64,000 bases of DNA from the NCBI GenBank assembly GCA_024231855.1, contig JAAEQD010000375.1, forward strand, positions 20,692 through 84,691, in the 5' to 3' direction. Below are positions 17,972 through 26,382 of the stretch, piece after piece. Every line of letters begins with the position of its first letter. Positions within the stretch are counted from its first letter, which is position 1. Under the pieces are notes generated by a model. That model was not told the origin of the DNA. It saw only the letters and a program-made list of their open reading frames with translations, and searched no databases. The stretch comes from Candidatus Zixiibacteriota bacterium. Its GTDB lineage: Bacteria > Zixibacteria > MSB-5A5 > UBA10806 > 4484-95. Position numbers and translations under genes: made by a program.

Positions 17972-19363
17972 TTACAGCTTCAAACTCCCCATGAACTCCT
18001 CGATTTCGGGGATGCCGCCTTGCATAATCATATAGCCGTCGAATGGCTCGCGCGGCGTGATCTCATCGGCGATCGGCGTCAGCATCATCTCCTTGACCTT
18101 GGCCGGTTCGGTAGTATGGCCCAGTACCCAGCCGAGCTTGACATAGGCAACCTCCGGCATCATGTTGCCGGCGGGCACCACGCCCAGATGCATCAGGTCG
18201 CGGCCGGTGTCGTAAACGAACATATGCACATAGCCCCAGAGCGTCTGGACAGTCATGTAAACCGCCACGCCCTTTTTCACGGCTTTGCGAAGCGGCTCGT
18301 ATAAAGGCTTGTTCACATGCCCCAAGCCGGTACCGGCGATCACTATCCCCTTGTAGCCGTTGTCCACCAGCGATTCGATGATATCCGGTTGCATATTGGG
18401 GTAGTAATAGACTATGGCGACCTTGTCTTCAAATACGGCATCGACATCGACCTTGCGGTCATCGCGGCGCATTTTCAGATCTTTCCTGATATGGGTTAGC
18501 TTGCCCGGCTCGACCATGGCGTACGGTACGTTGCCCAACGTCCGGAATGTCGAGCGGTAGGAGGAGTGCATCTTGCGCACCCGGCAGCCGCTATGAAGAA
18601 GGTTGTACTGATCCGAGGTAGGACCGAACATGCAAACCATCACCTGGGCGATATCGCCGTGGGCGGCGGTCCAGGCGGCGGCTTGAAGGTTACGCGCGGC
18701 ATCAGAGGAGGGCCGATCCGATGAGCGTTGCGAGCCAACCATCACGATCGGCACCGGTGAATTCTGGACCATGAACGTGATCGCGGCGGCGGTGTGATGC
18801 ATGGTATCGGTACCATGTCCGACGATTATACCGGCCACCCCGGCTTCGATCTCCTTGCCGATAGCCTCGGCGGTGATTTTCCATTGCTCGGGACCCATGT
18901 TCTCCGAGAAAATACCGAACAGTTTCTCGGTTTTCAGATTGCAGATATCGGCCAACTCCGGTACCGCGCCGTAGAGTTCGCCGGGAGTAAACGCCGGAAT
19001 TACCGCACCGGTGCGATAGTCCAGCCGGGAGGCGATTGTCCCGCCAGTACCCAGCAGGGTCACATTGGGCTTGGCCTTATCGAAGGGAAATTCCTGCTCG
19101 GGTATTTTATACACGGCCTCTTTGAAGCCGACCTCTTTGGCTTCCTGTACCGAATCGATGGACAGGCCGATATTGTAGCCGGTGCGAAGTTTCATCACGA
19201 TATGTTTGTCGTCGGCGGCGGTTTCCGAGCGTGGCAGGATTACGCCGGTGAACAGGCCCTTAGTGGTCTTGATCTCGACATCGGACCAGACTTTGACGCC
19301 CAGTTCCTTAAGTTTGGCCAACGCCTTGCCTTTATAGCCCTTGTAGGTTACACTATCCGACAC
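17972..19363 (-). CDS. gatD: Archaeal-type GatD (asparaginase-like Glu-tRNA(Gln) amidotransferase subunit D)
   Basis: In archaea GatD releases ammonia from an amide donor and passes it to GatE, which converts Glu-tRNA(Gln) to Gln-tRNA(Gln). The 463-residue product has the GatD plan. A small N-terminal barrel-like domain (about 1-90, GVKVWSDVEIKTTKGLFTGV) precedes an L-asparaginase domain with Thr109 in LGTGGTIAS, Thr185-Asp186 in GHGTDTM and probable Lys265 in RVRKMHSS. GSQRSSDRPSSDAARNL and the C-terminal KLGWVLGHT are characteristic of GatD rather than plain asparaginase. Start GTG at 19363 with GAAGGAA upstream. No gatE is in the window. It could act as a stand-alone asparaginase/glutaminase or with a distant partner. 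Confidence 0.88.
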   Translation of the reverse strand: MSDSVTYKGYKGKALAKLKELGVKVWSDVEIKTTKGLFTGVILPRSETAADDKHIVMKLRTGYNIGLSIDSVQEAKEVGFKEAVYKIPEQEFPFDKAKPNVTLLGTGGTIASRLDYRTGAVIPAFTPGELYGAVPELADICNLKTEKLFGIFSENMGPEQWKITAEAIGKEIEAGVAGIIVGHGTDTMHHTAAAITFMVQNSPVPIVMVGSQRSSDRPSSDAARNLQAAAWTAAHGDIAQVMVCMFGPTSDQYNLLHSGCRVRKMHSSYRSTFRTLGNVPYAMVEPGKLTHIRKDLKMRRDDRKVDVDAVFEDKVAIVYYYPNMQPDIIESLVDNGYKGIVIAGTGLGHVNKPLYEPLRKAVKKGVAVYMTVQTLWGYVHMFVYDTGRDLMHLGVVPAGNMMPEVAYVKLGWVLGHTTEPAKVKEMMLTPIADEITPREPFDGYMIMQGGIPEIEEFMGSLKL

Positions 19364-19599
19364 ATCTATTTCCTTCGCCTTTAGCCTTCACAATTCAGGA
19401 AGAACGCGTGAATCCTCAACCTTGTTGCGCTAATATAGCGAATGTTTTCCAAAAGGCAAGTATGGAATTTGAACAATCTCTGGGGGCGAAAAACGGCCAT
19501 TAAAAGCGATTGATTTTTGCAAATTTCGAGATTATCTTAAACAGACGATACAATTGCTGTTAGTATCCAGCGCGCGCATTATTAAACTGGGGTTGACAA

Positions 19600-22515
19600 T
19601 TGAAGAAATCGACAATCGAAGTCTATCGCATTTTCATATCATCTACCGCTATTGATTTAAGGGACCACCGAAAACTCGTTTCTGATTCTATAGTCGCATT
19701 AGGCAATTTGCCAATTGGGATGGAGTCTTTCGGCGCTCAACCGAGTGACCCTGTAGATGTATGTTTGCGCAAAGTCCAAAAATGCAATGCGTTAGTTGTG
19801 ATGGTGGCTCATCGTTATGGCTGGGTGCCTACCAAAGAAGAAGGTGGTGACGGCCATAAGAGTATCACCTGGTTGGAAGTTGAGCAAGCTTTGAATAATA
19901 AGATACCGGTATTCGCTTTTCTTGTCGATCCCAATTTCGGCTGGACACAGACCAAAGAACAGGATTTACTTGTTGGAGAAAAGGACAAGGCGAAACAAGC
20001 GAGAATACTCGAAAATATTGACGCACTCGAAGAATTTAAAAATTTCCTCGAAAATAAAGCCGGATTAGTCAGAGAAAAATTCACTACGCCAGAAGATTTG
20101 GCCCTAAAGGTTAACAACAGTTTAACAGGTTGGATTCTCGATAAGCGAACCCCAACCCAAATCGAACCAACCAAGCGCATATATGAATTCCGCGAAGTCC
20201 ACCCGCTTCAGCCAGCGCCTCATTTCCAAGGACGGGAAGCCTTGCTCGATGATCTTGACCAATGGTGGAAAAACCTGGTATCGCCAGATAGGGTCCGTTC
20301 GCTTGTCGCTATTGGAGGCGCGGGTAAAACAGCAATTGTTGAGCAATTTCTAAAAAAGATCAGAAATGATAAGCAAAAAGCAAGTACTCTTATCTGGTCA
20401 TTCTATGAAGATCCAAACACGGATCGTTTCTTACGTGCAGCTTGTGTTGTTTTTGCCGGGGAGGAAGGCGAGGGCGCAGGCGGACGACTTGAGCGGTTAC
20501 AGCGGGCGCTCAAAGGTGGGGAACCACATCTCTTGGTGCTAGATGGTCTGGAACGTGTGCAGTCTATTGGTATAAGTGGCCGTGCCAGGGGTGATCTAGA
20601 GGATCATCAATTAAAGGGATTGTTGAGAAGTATTGCCCAGGGCCTCGGCAGGACCAGGGCGTTAATAACAAGTCGTTTTAAACTTACCGACCTCGAGCAA
20701 TGGGAGGGAGCCGGTTATAGATCGCTGTCTCTGGATGAGCTGGATCAAGATACTGCAATAGGTGTCCTTAAAGCATGGAAGGTAAAAGGTGAGGACGACC
20801 AACTCGCACCGTTAGTGGAATCAATCGGATGCCACGCGCTTTCGGTGTCTATACTGGGCTCATTTTTACATCATTTCTGCGATGGCGATCCTAAAGCGGC
20901 CGAGGAGATGAAACTTGACGAAATTACTGGGGATGATCCGCAGGCCGGGAAATTGCAGAGAATACTTACTGAATATGCTGAAAACCTGCCTGATCCTGAA
21001 CGAGATCTTATTATAAGGCTTTCTCTATTTCCAAAGGGCGTATCAATTCAAATATTGGGATATATTATCGAAGCCGGGGGCAGAATAGCAGGAGCTCTGA
21101 TAGACGCAAATCAGATTAAATTAAATCAATTGGCAAAACGTCTCTATGAAATGGGCTTGGTGTTTAGATATGATCTTAATAATAAGATGACATATACCGC
21201 CCACCCGTTTTTGAGAGGGTATTTCAAGGATCTTCTTGGTGTACCCCCCGAAAAACTACACGAGGTTGTTAGAGATAAAATTTCAGTAGGTCTGGACTCT
21301 AAGCCTGAAAATAAGCCGACAGATCCAGAGGTTTTAGATAAGTATGAAGAATTGATCGAGCATACGGTATTAGCTGGTGATTATGATGGGGCATTTGATA
21401 TTTATAATAGCTCAATAGGAAGAAGTCACATTTATCATGTTGTAGGTGATTATGGTCGGATGATTAGGATCTGTTCGTTTTTCTCAAAAGATGGCACCAC
21501 AGAAAAAATTACAAAAGAAATATCAGTAAATCAACAAGCCCAAATCCATTCAAGTTGGGCAATGGCCGAACAAGCCCAAGGCAATCTTAAAACCTCTGAA
21601 AAGCGATTCGAAAAAGCATTTACGTTGTATGAAAAAAACGGAATGCTGAAATCCTTAGCAACTACTCTGAGAAATTTGTCTTTTTTCAACGAGGATAAGG
21701 GGCTAATCTTAAAAAGTAAAAAATTGGCCAAAGAAGCTATAGTTATTGGGAAACCAGAGAGTAGTATTGGTTTTTCATATAATAGGTTCGCCCATTCTTT
21801 ATTATTATTGGGTGAAACAGAGAAGGCCATGCAATATTTTGAAATGGCTAACAAAAAAGAAATTGAAGCCCAATATTATTATTGGGGAACTGCGTATTCA
21901 GCGTACTATATGGCAACGGGCAAATATGAATTAGCTAAGTCAATAATACTAAGAAATTTCAATCAATGTATGAAAGTTAACGCCGTTAGAGATATTGCAA
22001 TTTGCAATTGCTTACTTGGCTGTCTATGCTTATCAAATGATATTTCGAAAGCAAGAAAACATTTAAAAATGGTGCGTGATTGGACAGCCAAATCAGGACA
22101 TATGGACTGCATAATACGTGCTCATATCCTAGCTGCCGAAATAGAACGACACGCAGGCAACATTGAGAGCGCATTAGCCGAGGCCGAAACCGGCTTAAAC
22201 CAAGCTGAAGGCTGCGGCTATGGCAAGTTTGCTATCGATTTGCACATACTATTAGCCAAAATAAATCTGGCAATTCCTGATTCACAGGCAGCATTGCGTC
22301 ACGCTCGCGAGGCGTTGGATCGATCTCAGCACAAGGAATGCCAGTACGCCTGGGGCGAGGCCGATGGGCTTCACCTGTGCGGAATATGCCATCAGAATTT
22401 GAATGAGGTCGTGCTGGCCCGCCAGCGATTCGAGGCAGCTATAAAAGTGCGCGAGCGTATTCAACATCCCGGCTTGAATGATACCAAAGAACTGCTGGAT
22501 GAGCTAAATCGTTAA
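19600..22515 (+). CDS. DUF4062-STAND NTPase-TPR protein (NLR-like architecture)
   Basis: A 971-residue signalling-type ATPase. The N-terminal DUF4062 domain (about residues 8-110) begins YRIFISSTAIDLRDHR and contains the typical CNALVVMVAHRYGWVP. A STAND/NB-ARC-like NTPase follows, with P-loop GGAGKTAI (Lys243), Walker B LLVLDGLERVQ (Asp315), sensor-like LITSRF and the GLPL-equivalent CHALSVSILGSF. A winged-helix region and at least five TPR-like repeats fill residues 560-971. This effector-switch-sensor order resembles animal and plant NLRs and bacterial STAND immune sensors. The start is TTG with GGGG upstream, supported because DUF4062 begins eight residues later. It stands alone, so no partner is suggested. 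Confidence 0.85.
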   Translation: MKKSTIEVYRIFISSTAIDLRDHRKLVSDSIVALGNLPIGMESFGAQPSDPVDVCLRKVQKCNALVVMVAHRYGWVPTKEEGGDGHKSITWLEVEQALNNKIPVFAFLVDPNFGWTQTKEQDLLVGEKDKAKQARILENIDALEEFKNFLENKAGLVREKFTTPEDLALKVNNSLTGWILDKRTPTQIEPTKRIYEFREVHPLQPAPHFQGREALLDDLDQWWKNLVSPDRVRSLVAIGGAGKTAIVEQFLKKIRNDKQKASTLIWSFYEDPNTDRFLRAACVVFAGEEGEGAGGRLERLQRALKGGEPHLLVLDGLERVQSIGISGRARGDLEDHQLKGLLRSIAQGLGRTRALITSRFKLTDLEQWEGAGYRSLSLDELDQDTAIGVLKAWKVKGEDDQLAPLVESIGCHALSVSILGSFLHHFCDGDPKAAEEMKLDEITGDDPQAGKLQRILTEYAENLPDPERDLIIRLSLFPKGVSIQILGYIIEAGGRIAGALIDANQIKLNQLAKRLYEMGLVFRYDLNNKMTYTAHPFLRGYFKDLLGVPPEKLHEVVRDKISVGLDSKPENKPTDPEVLDKYEELIEHTVLAGDYDGAFDIYNSSIGRSHIYHVVGDYGRMIRICSFFSKDGTTEKITKEISVNQQAQIHSSWAMAEQAQGNLKTSEKRFEKAFTLYEKNGMLKSLATTLRNLSFFNEDKGLILKSKKLAKEAIVIGKPESSIGFSYNRFAHSLLLLGETEKAMQYFEMANKKEIEAQYYYWGTAYSAYYMATGKYELAKSIILRNFNQCMKVNAVRDIAICNCLLGCLCLSNDISKARKHLKMVRDWTAKSGHMDCIIRAHILAAEIERHAGNIESALAEAETGLNQAEGCGYGKFAIDLHILLAKINLAIPDSQAALRHAREALDRSQHKECQYAWGEADGLHLCGICHQNLNEVVLARQRFEAAIKVRERIQHPGLNDTKELLDELNR

Positions 22516-22665
22516 GTACTTCAGTCTAACTCGGTCTAAATTTTGAAAATTGCATTATATCCAGCCTGCTCCTCATCTTTCAGAATTAAGTTGCGCATCT
22601 TCTCCCAGATCCATATCTTATATTATAAGGAAAATAACCCTTAGCCCCACAAGGAGGAGAAGTAT

Positions 22666-23790
22666 ATGGCTGACAAGAAAGCAGATCTGGCTGGTCCGGG
22701 TATCGGCAATTATGAGGATTTGGAGAAAATCCTGCCGGGCGATTACACACCTCTTCTTAATCACAAAGACACCATGAAAGCTCTCTACGCGGTGAAAAGC
22801 TACATCGAGGAGAACATGTGCAAGGAGCTTAATCTGATGATGGTTCAGGTGCCTTTAATCGTCGATGTCAACAGCGGCGTCAACGACTACCTCGACCGCG
22901 ACGGATCGCGTACCCCTATCGAATTCCACATCTCCAACGACTACGACAAGAATCCTATCGACGCCCAGGTGGTGCAGGCCGCCACCAAATGGAAACGGGT
23001 GGCCCTGAAACAGTTCGACTGCGGTGTCGGCGAGGGTATCAATACCGATATGAGAGCCGTGCGCAAGGACTACTTCCTGGATCACGATCACTCAAGCTAT
23101 GTCGATCAGTGGGACTGGGAGAAAGTGATGACCGCCGAGCAGCGCAACCTTGAATTCCTCACAGATGTCGTCAAGCGGCTCTGGAAAGTCCTCAAGGGCG
23201 CCGAGAATTTGGCGATTGATATGTTCCCGCAGCTTAAGAAATATCCATCCCTGCCCGATGAGCTGAAATTTATCCACGCCGAGGAGATCCTCGAAAAGTA
23301 TCCCGATCTGCCCCGCAAGCAGCGCGAGACAGCGATCCTTCAGGAGTACCCGGCGGTCTTTATCTATGGTATAGGCTGGGTGCTTCAGGATGGCTATCCG
23401 CATGAGATGAGAGCCGCCGATTACGACGACTGGGTAACCGAGACCACCTCCGCCGACGGCAAACCGATGCACGGTTTGAACGGCGATATCCTGGTCTGGA
23501 ACCATGTGACAAAACGCCGCCATGAGCTAACATCGATGGGTATCCGGGTGACCAAGGAGACACTCAAGCAGCAGCTCGAGATCACCGGCCAGCAGGATTT
23601 CCTCGACCTGCCCTATCACAAGGCGATCTTAAACGATGAGATCCCACTTTCGATAGGCGGCGGCATCGGCCAATCCCGCACCTACATGGCGCTTCTACGC
23701 AAAGCGCACCTGGGCGAGGTAAGCGTAACGGTCTGGCCGCAGATACTCAAGGACATGTGCGCCAAAAAGCAAATCCATGTACTGGAGTAG
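22666..23790 (+). CDS. asnA: Aspartate-ammonia ligase AsnA
   Basis: This enzyme makes asparagine from aspartate, ammonia and ATP. The family signatures are present: NSGVNDYLDRDGSRTPIEFH, SYVDQWDWEKV, GDILVWNHV, ELTSMGIRVTKETL, and the C-terminal IGGGIGQSRTYMALL with HLGEVSVTVWP. At 374 residues it is longer than the E. coli enzyme (about 330), mainly through an N-terminal lead-in and an insertion near residues 170-260. A strong AAGGAGGAG ribosome site lies eight bases before the ATG. It is probably monocistronic, with a hairpin terminator candidate downstream. With GatD, GlnA and the GGT-like protein, it is one of several amide-nitrogen enzymes in the window. Confidence 0.96.
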   Translation: MADKKADLAGPGIGNYEDLEKILPGDYTPLLNHKDTMKALYAVKSYIEENMCKELNLMMVQVPLIVDVNSGVNDYLDRDGSRTPIEFHISNDYDKNPIDAQVVQAATKWKRVALKQFDCGVGEGINTDMRAVRKDYFLDHDHSSYVDQWDWEKVMTAEQRNLEFLTDVVKRLWKVLKGAENLAIDMFPQLKKYPSLPDELKFIHAEEILEKYPDLPRKQRETAILQEYPAVFIYGIGWVLQDGYPHEMRAADYDDWVTETTSADGKPMHGLNGDILVWNHVTKRRHELTSMGIRVTKETLKQQLEITGQQDFLDLPYHKAILNDEIPLSIGGGIGQSRTYMALLRKAHLGEVSVTVWPQILKDMCAKKQIHVLE

Positions 23791-23855
23791 GCAAGAATAG
23801 AGCTGCAGACGAGGACGTCTGCCAGCCACTTAACGACAACGACACCAACACTGTC

Positions 23856-23875
23856 ATCCCCGTGAAAACGGGGAT
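23856..23875. repeat. REP-like hairpin with GAAA loop
   Basis: ATCCCCGT, GAAA, ACGGGGAT: a perfect eight-base-pair stem closed by a tetraloop. Its flanking GTC...CTCG context resembles the short dispersed palindromes (REP or dRS3-like, ATTCCC...GGGAAT) found in many genomes. It is the only clear copy seen in this window, so repeat status is inferred from resemblance. Confidence 0.45.
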
Positions 23876-23894
23876 CTCGTATATAGAAGCAGTG

Positions 23895-23930
23895 AAGCCG
23901 CCGGGTTGGGAGATTCGGCGGCTTTATATT
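23895..23930 (+). terminator. Probable terminator after asnA
   Basis: AAGCCGCCG (23895-23903) pairs perfectly with CGGCGGCTT (23916-23924) across a 12-base loop. The T-tract is short and interrupted (TTTATATT), so termination may be partial or assisted by the preceding hairpin. Confidence 0.6.
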
Positions 23931-24026
23931 ACAAAAGCATCATTCAACTTATGTAATTGACAACATTGCGGTAATTGTTTAATTTATTATTGAAAGGTTG
24001 TATTAATTTTTTGTGAAGGGGTTTAT

Positions 24027-24227
24027 ATGGCACTAATAAGAAAAATTGCTCCAATTACTACGGATGTAAATACAATTCATGATCCAGTTGATTGTACTTA
24101 TTCTGTTTTTAAGGATGGTAACGGAAAAAAGTTTTTGCAGATTGATACGTATGGATCATCCAAGAGAAAGATAAAGGGAAAGAAAGGCCAATCATTGCAG
24201 TTTAACGAGAAGTCGCTTTTAGATTAA
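24027..24227 (+). CDS. Small conserved protein of unknown function
   Basis: A 66-residue cytoplasmic-looking protein with a good ribosome site (GAAGGGG) before the ATG. It has the recurring pattern ITTDVNTIHDPVDCTYSVF, FLQIDTYGSSKRKIKGKKG and QSLQF. I recall small proteins with this TYGS...K.SQ..QF pattern in many bacteria, some near restriction or other mobile functions and sometimes misnamed, but cannot confirm this here. AT-rich flanks suggest possible acquisition. No function is claimed. Confidence 0.65.
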   Translation: MALIRKIAPITTDVNTIHDPVDCTYSVFKDGNGKKFLQIDTYGSSKRKIKGKKGQSLQFNEKSLLD

Positions 24228-24295
24228 AAAGAAATTCTAAATAATTATCTTTAATAATAAATAAATTTCCAGGAACATGGAAAGGAGGCCCAGCC

Positions 24296-24853
24296 ATGCC
24301 CGACGCCCAACCCCAACCCGCCTTCCACTTCGTCTCTACACTTGATGAGGCGACTGAGATAATCAGTCAGCACGATAAATTCTGGGTGGCCGATTGCGGC
24401 TGCCGGGAGAACCATGACGGCGGCTGTAAACGGTCGCGGATCGATCTGTGCCTGATGTTTCGCGGCGATTTCGAACAGGGCGGATCGAACTATCATAAGA
24501 TAACGCCGGCCGATGTCAAGGCAATTCTCGCCGAGGCCGAGGATAAACATCTGGTGCCCAGACCGTTTCGCAACGACAACGACCGCTCGCTAATCGATGG
24601 TATCTGTTTCTGCTGTGACTGCTGTTGCGATTATTTCAGCAATCCCGATGAGATCTGCGACAAGGGCAAGCTAATCGAGCGCACTGACGAGGAAATGTGC
24701 TCGCTCTGCGGCGAGTGTATGGATGTCTGCTATTTCAAGGCCCGCGATATCGAGGACGACAAGATGCTGGTCAACCGGGACGAATGCTACGGCTGCGGCC
24801 TCTGCGCAAATGTCTGCCCTGAGGATTGTATCGAGATGGTGGCGAGGGTTTAG
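24296..24853 (+). CDS. Cysteine-rich 2[4Fe-4S] ferredoxin-like protein
   Basis: An electron-transfer or metal-sensing protein of 185 residues with a strong GGAAAGGAGG ribosome site. The C-terminal third has two classical iron-sulphur motifs, CSLCGECMDVC and CYGCGLCANVCPEDC. The N-terminal part has DCGCRE and NHDGGCKRSRIDLC, and the centre has the unusually dense cluster CFCCDCCCDYF. The extra cysteines could bind a third centre or another metal. No partner redox gene is adjacent, and the following lipoproteins seem unrelated. Related proteins with CxCCxCCC clusters occur in anaerobes, but their role is not known to me. Confidence 0.85.
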   Translation: MPDAQPQPAFHFVSTLDEATEIISQHDKFWVADCGCRENHDGGCKRSRIDLCLMFRGDFEQGGSNYHKITPADVKAILAEAEDKHLVPRPFRNDNDRSLIDGICFCCDCCCDYFSNPDEICDKGKLIERTDEEMCSLCGECMDVCYFKARDIEDDKMLVNRDECYGCGLCANVCPEDCIEMVARV

Positions 24854-24954
24854 ATCAACTTTTCTCGATCTATCTCCTAATTATTTATGGAATATTAACC
24901 ATTTCAGTTGTATACTTATCAGTAAGAATAGCCGCCCAGGGGAGGATAGAGCAA

Positions 24955-25290
24955 ATGTTGAAAAGATCAATATTGTTTGTCGCAGCCTTGATGTTATTAA
25001 CAGCCTGCAGTAATGACAGAAATCCTTTAAATACGGATGATTATTACGTTCATATTTATAAGTATGACGGCTCAATCCAGTGCGAATTTATCGGCTATAC
25101 CGTCGAGCAAATGAAAGTTCAGCTTACTATGTCGATGATCAGGATTGTTGATTGCTATAAAAGTTCTGATGGCATGGATTATCCCGCTGTTTGCGGATAT
25201 ATTACCGGCCGAATAAACGTCTATGTTATTCCCAGAAACCGATTAGATGATGCCCTTGATTTAGGTTTCCAAGTGCTACCCGGTGATTAA
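24955..25290 (+). CDS. Small lipoprotein of unknown function
   Basis: From the ATG at 24955 (preceded by GGGGAGGA) the product is 111 residues with a lipoprotein signal MLKRSILFVAALMLLTAC, the lipobox cysteine being residue 18. The rest is a compact domain with three further cysteines. A longer in-frame extension to 24826 overlaps the ferredoxin gene and is not supported. It is followed 13 bases later by a second lipoprotein, so the two are probably cotranscribed. Confidence 0.78.
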   Translation: MLKRSILFVAALMLLTACSNDRNPLNTDDYYVHIYKYDGSIQCEFIGYTVEQMKVQLTMSMIRIVDCYKSSDGMDYPAVCGYITGRINVYVIPRNRLDDALDLGFQVLPGD

Positions 25291-25303
25291 CGGGACCATC
25301 CCC

Positions 25304-25831
25304 ATGAGGAATGTAATACTAATCATATTATTTGTCGCAATTGTTTCCGGCTGCGGTAAGAAATCAACCGAACCATCGAGCGATATAATCTTCTTCGATA
25401 GTTTTGAAAACTTCGCGGGTCGCCCGGAATTAAGCGGCTGGGAATGGGTCTGGGATGAGGGGACACTAGTCTATGACGCTCCTGCTGGCGGCGGCCTGTG
25501 GTCGTTAGAATTGCATTCATCTCCATATATCGGGGAACCCGGTATAGCAATTAGAGAATTAAACCCACCGCAAGAGGATGGTATATACAGATTTTCAGCA
25601 TGGGTAAAATCGGATTGCGAAGCATCTATACATTGGCTAATCAGAACAGGTAATGATAACTATCAGATGAATCACGCTACTACATTTGAATCCGGCTGGA
25701 CGATGATATCGATTACGGATACATTGAGCCTCGAAGGATGTGATCTGTTTGAAATCGTATTAACAGCGGGTTGTGATAGTAGTGTCGGGCCCAATTATTT
25801 CGATATGGTTAAACTGGAGAAACTGGATTAA
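25304..25831 (+). CDS. Lipoprotein with carbohydrate-binding-like beta sandwich
   Basis: Start chosen at the ATG 25304, which gives a compact signal MRNVILIILFVAIVSGC with lipobox; an in-frame GTG at 25283 would add seven residues. The 175-residue product has a single domain beginning DIIFFDSFENFAGRPELSGW. It has the alternating pattern of carbohydrate-binding-module-like jelly-roll domains (YRFSAWVKSD, WTMISITDTLSL, PNYFDMVKLEKLD). It probably sits on the cell surface or periplasmic face of a membrane. The ligand is unknown. Confidence 0.75.
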   Translation: MRNVILIILFVAIVSGCGKKSTEPSSDIIFFDSFENFAGRPELSGWEWVWDEGTLVYDAPAGGGLWSLELHSSPYIGEPGIAIRELNPPQEDGIYRFSAWVKSDCEASIHWLIRTGNDNYQMNHATTFESGWTMISITDTLSLEGCDLFEIVLTAGCDSSVGPNYFDMVKLEKLD

Positions 25832-25863
25832 AAAGCAATATAAGTTTAGCCTCTGGGTACCGT

Positions 25864-26214
25864 TTAAACCTTCTTGATTTCATGCCCGAACCACTGGAAC
25901 TCCAGTTGACGCCCCTCGGGATCGCGGGCAAAGAAATTGTAAATACGGTATTTCTCGTTCATTATCGGTCGAGCCTCAGCCGATGCCTCGAATTTCTCAT
26001 ACATCCGATCGACAAACGCCTGGCTATCATAGAAAAAAGTGATTATACCGCCGCGGTCTACCTCTTCCCTGTCGCAGAAACCTAAAAGCAAGTTACCATG
26101 CTTGAAGATCAGGCAATCTCCCTGATCGAGCCACAGCTCGCAGCCAATCTCATTAAGATAAAATTCCCTCAACTTATCGAGCATTTTCGTTTTGAAGAAG
26201 ACAATGCCATTCAT
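25864..26214 (-). CDS. VOC-superfamily (glyoxalase/bleomycin-resistance fold) protein
   Basis: A 116-residue single-domain protein with the VOC strand pattern: VFFKTKMLDKLREFYLNEIG, then CELWLDQGDCLIFKHGNLLLGF, and the C-terminal FFARDPEGRQLEFQWFG. The usual first-strand histidine ligand is replaced (GIVFFK), while the C-terminal Glu is kept, so metal-dependent glyoxalase activity is doubtful. It may bind or sequester a small molecule. It stands alone between + strand genes. Confidence 0.85.
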   Translation of the reverse strand: MNGIVFFKTKMLDKLREFYLNEIGCELWLDQGDCLIFKHGNLLLGFCDREEVDRGGIITFFYDSQAFVDRMYEKFEASAEARPIMNEKYRIYNFFARDPEGRQLEFQWFGHEIKKV

Positions 26215-26382
26215 TGGTTTATCCTTTTTGTCATTCTATAATGTTTTCAATATAATAGTTAAATCGCCTCCCCCGGGTCAAGTGATGATAAAATGATTGA
26301 CTGTTACCATCACAGACTTTAATTTAATATCAATACAAAGATGTATTAGGAAAATTAATTCTTTTAATGAAAGGAATAAATC

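Noticed and set aside
17963..19384. Long + strand open frames (up to 196 residues) opposite gatD
   Set aside because: They are antisense to a clear GatD-family gene in GC-rich codons, have no ribosome sites and resemble no protein family.
24826..24954. N-terminal extension of the 24955 lipoprotein back to 24826
   Set aside because: It would overlap the ferredoxin gene and bury the lipoprotein signal; a good ribosome site and lipobox support the ATG at 24955.
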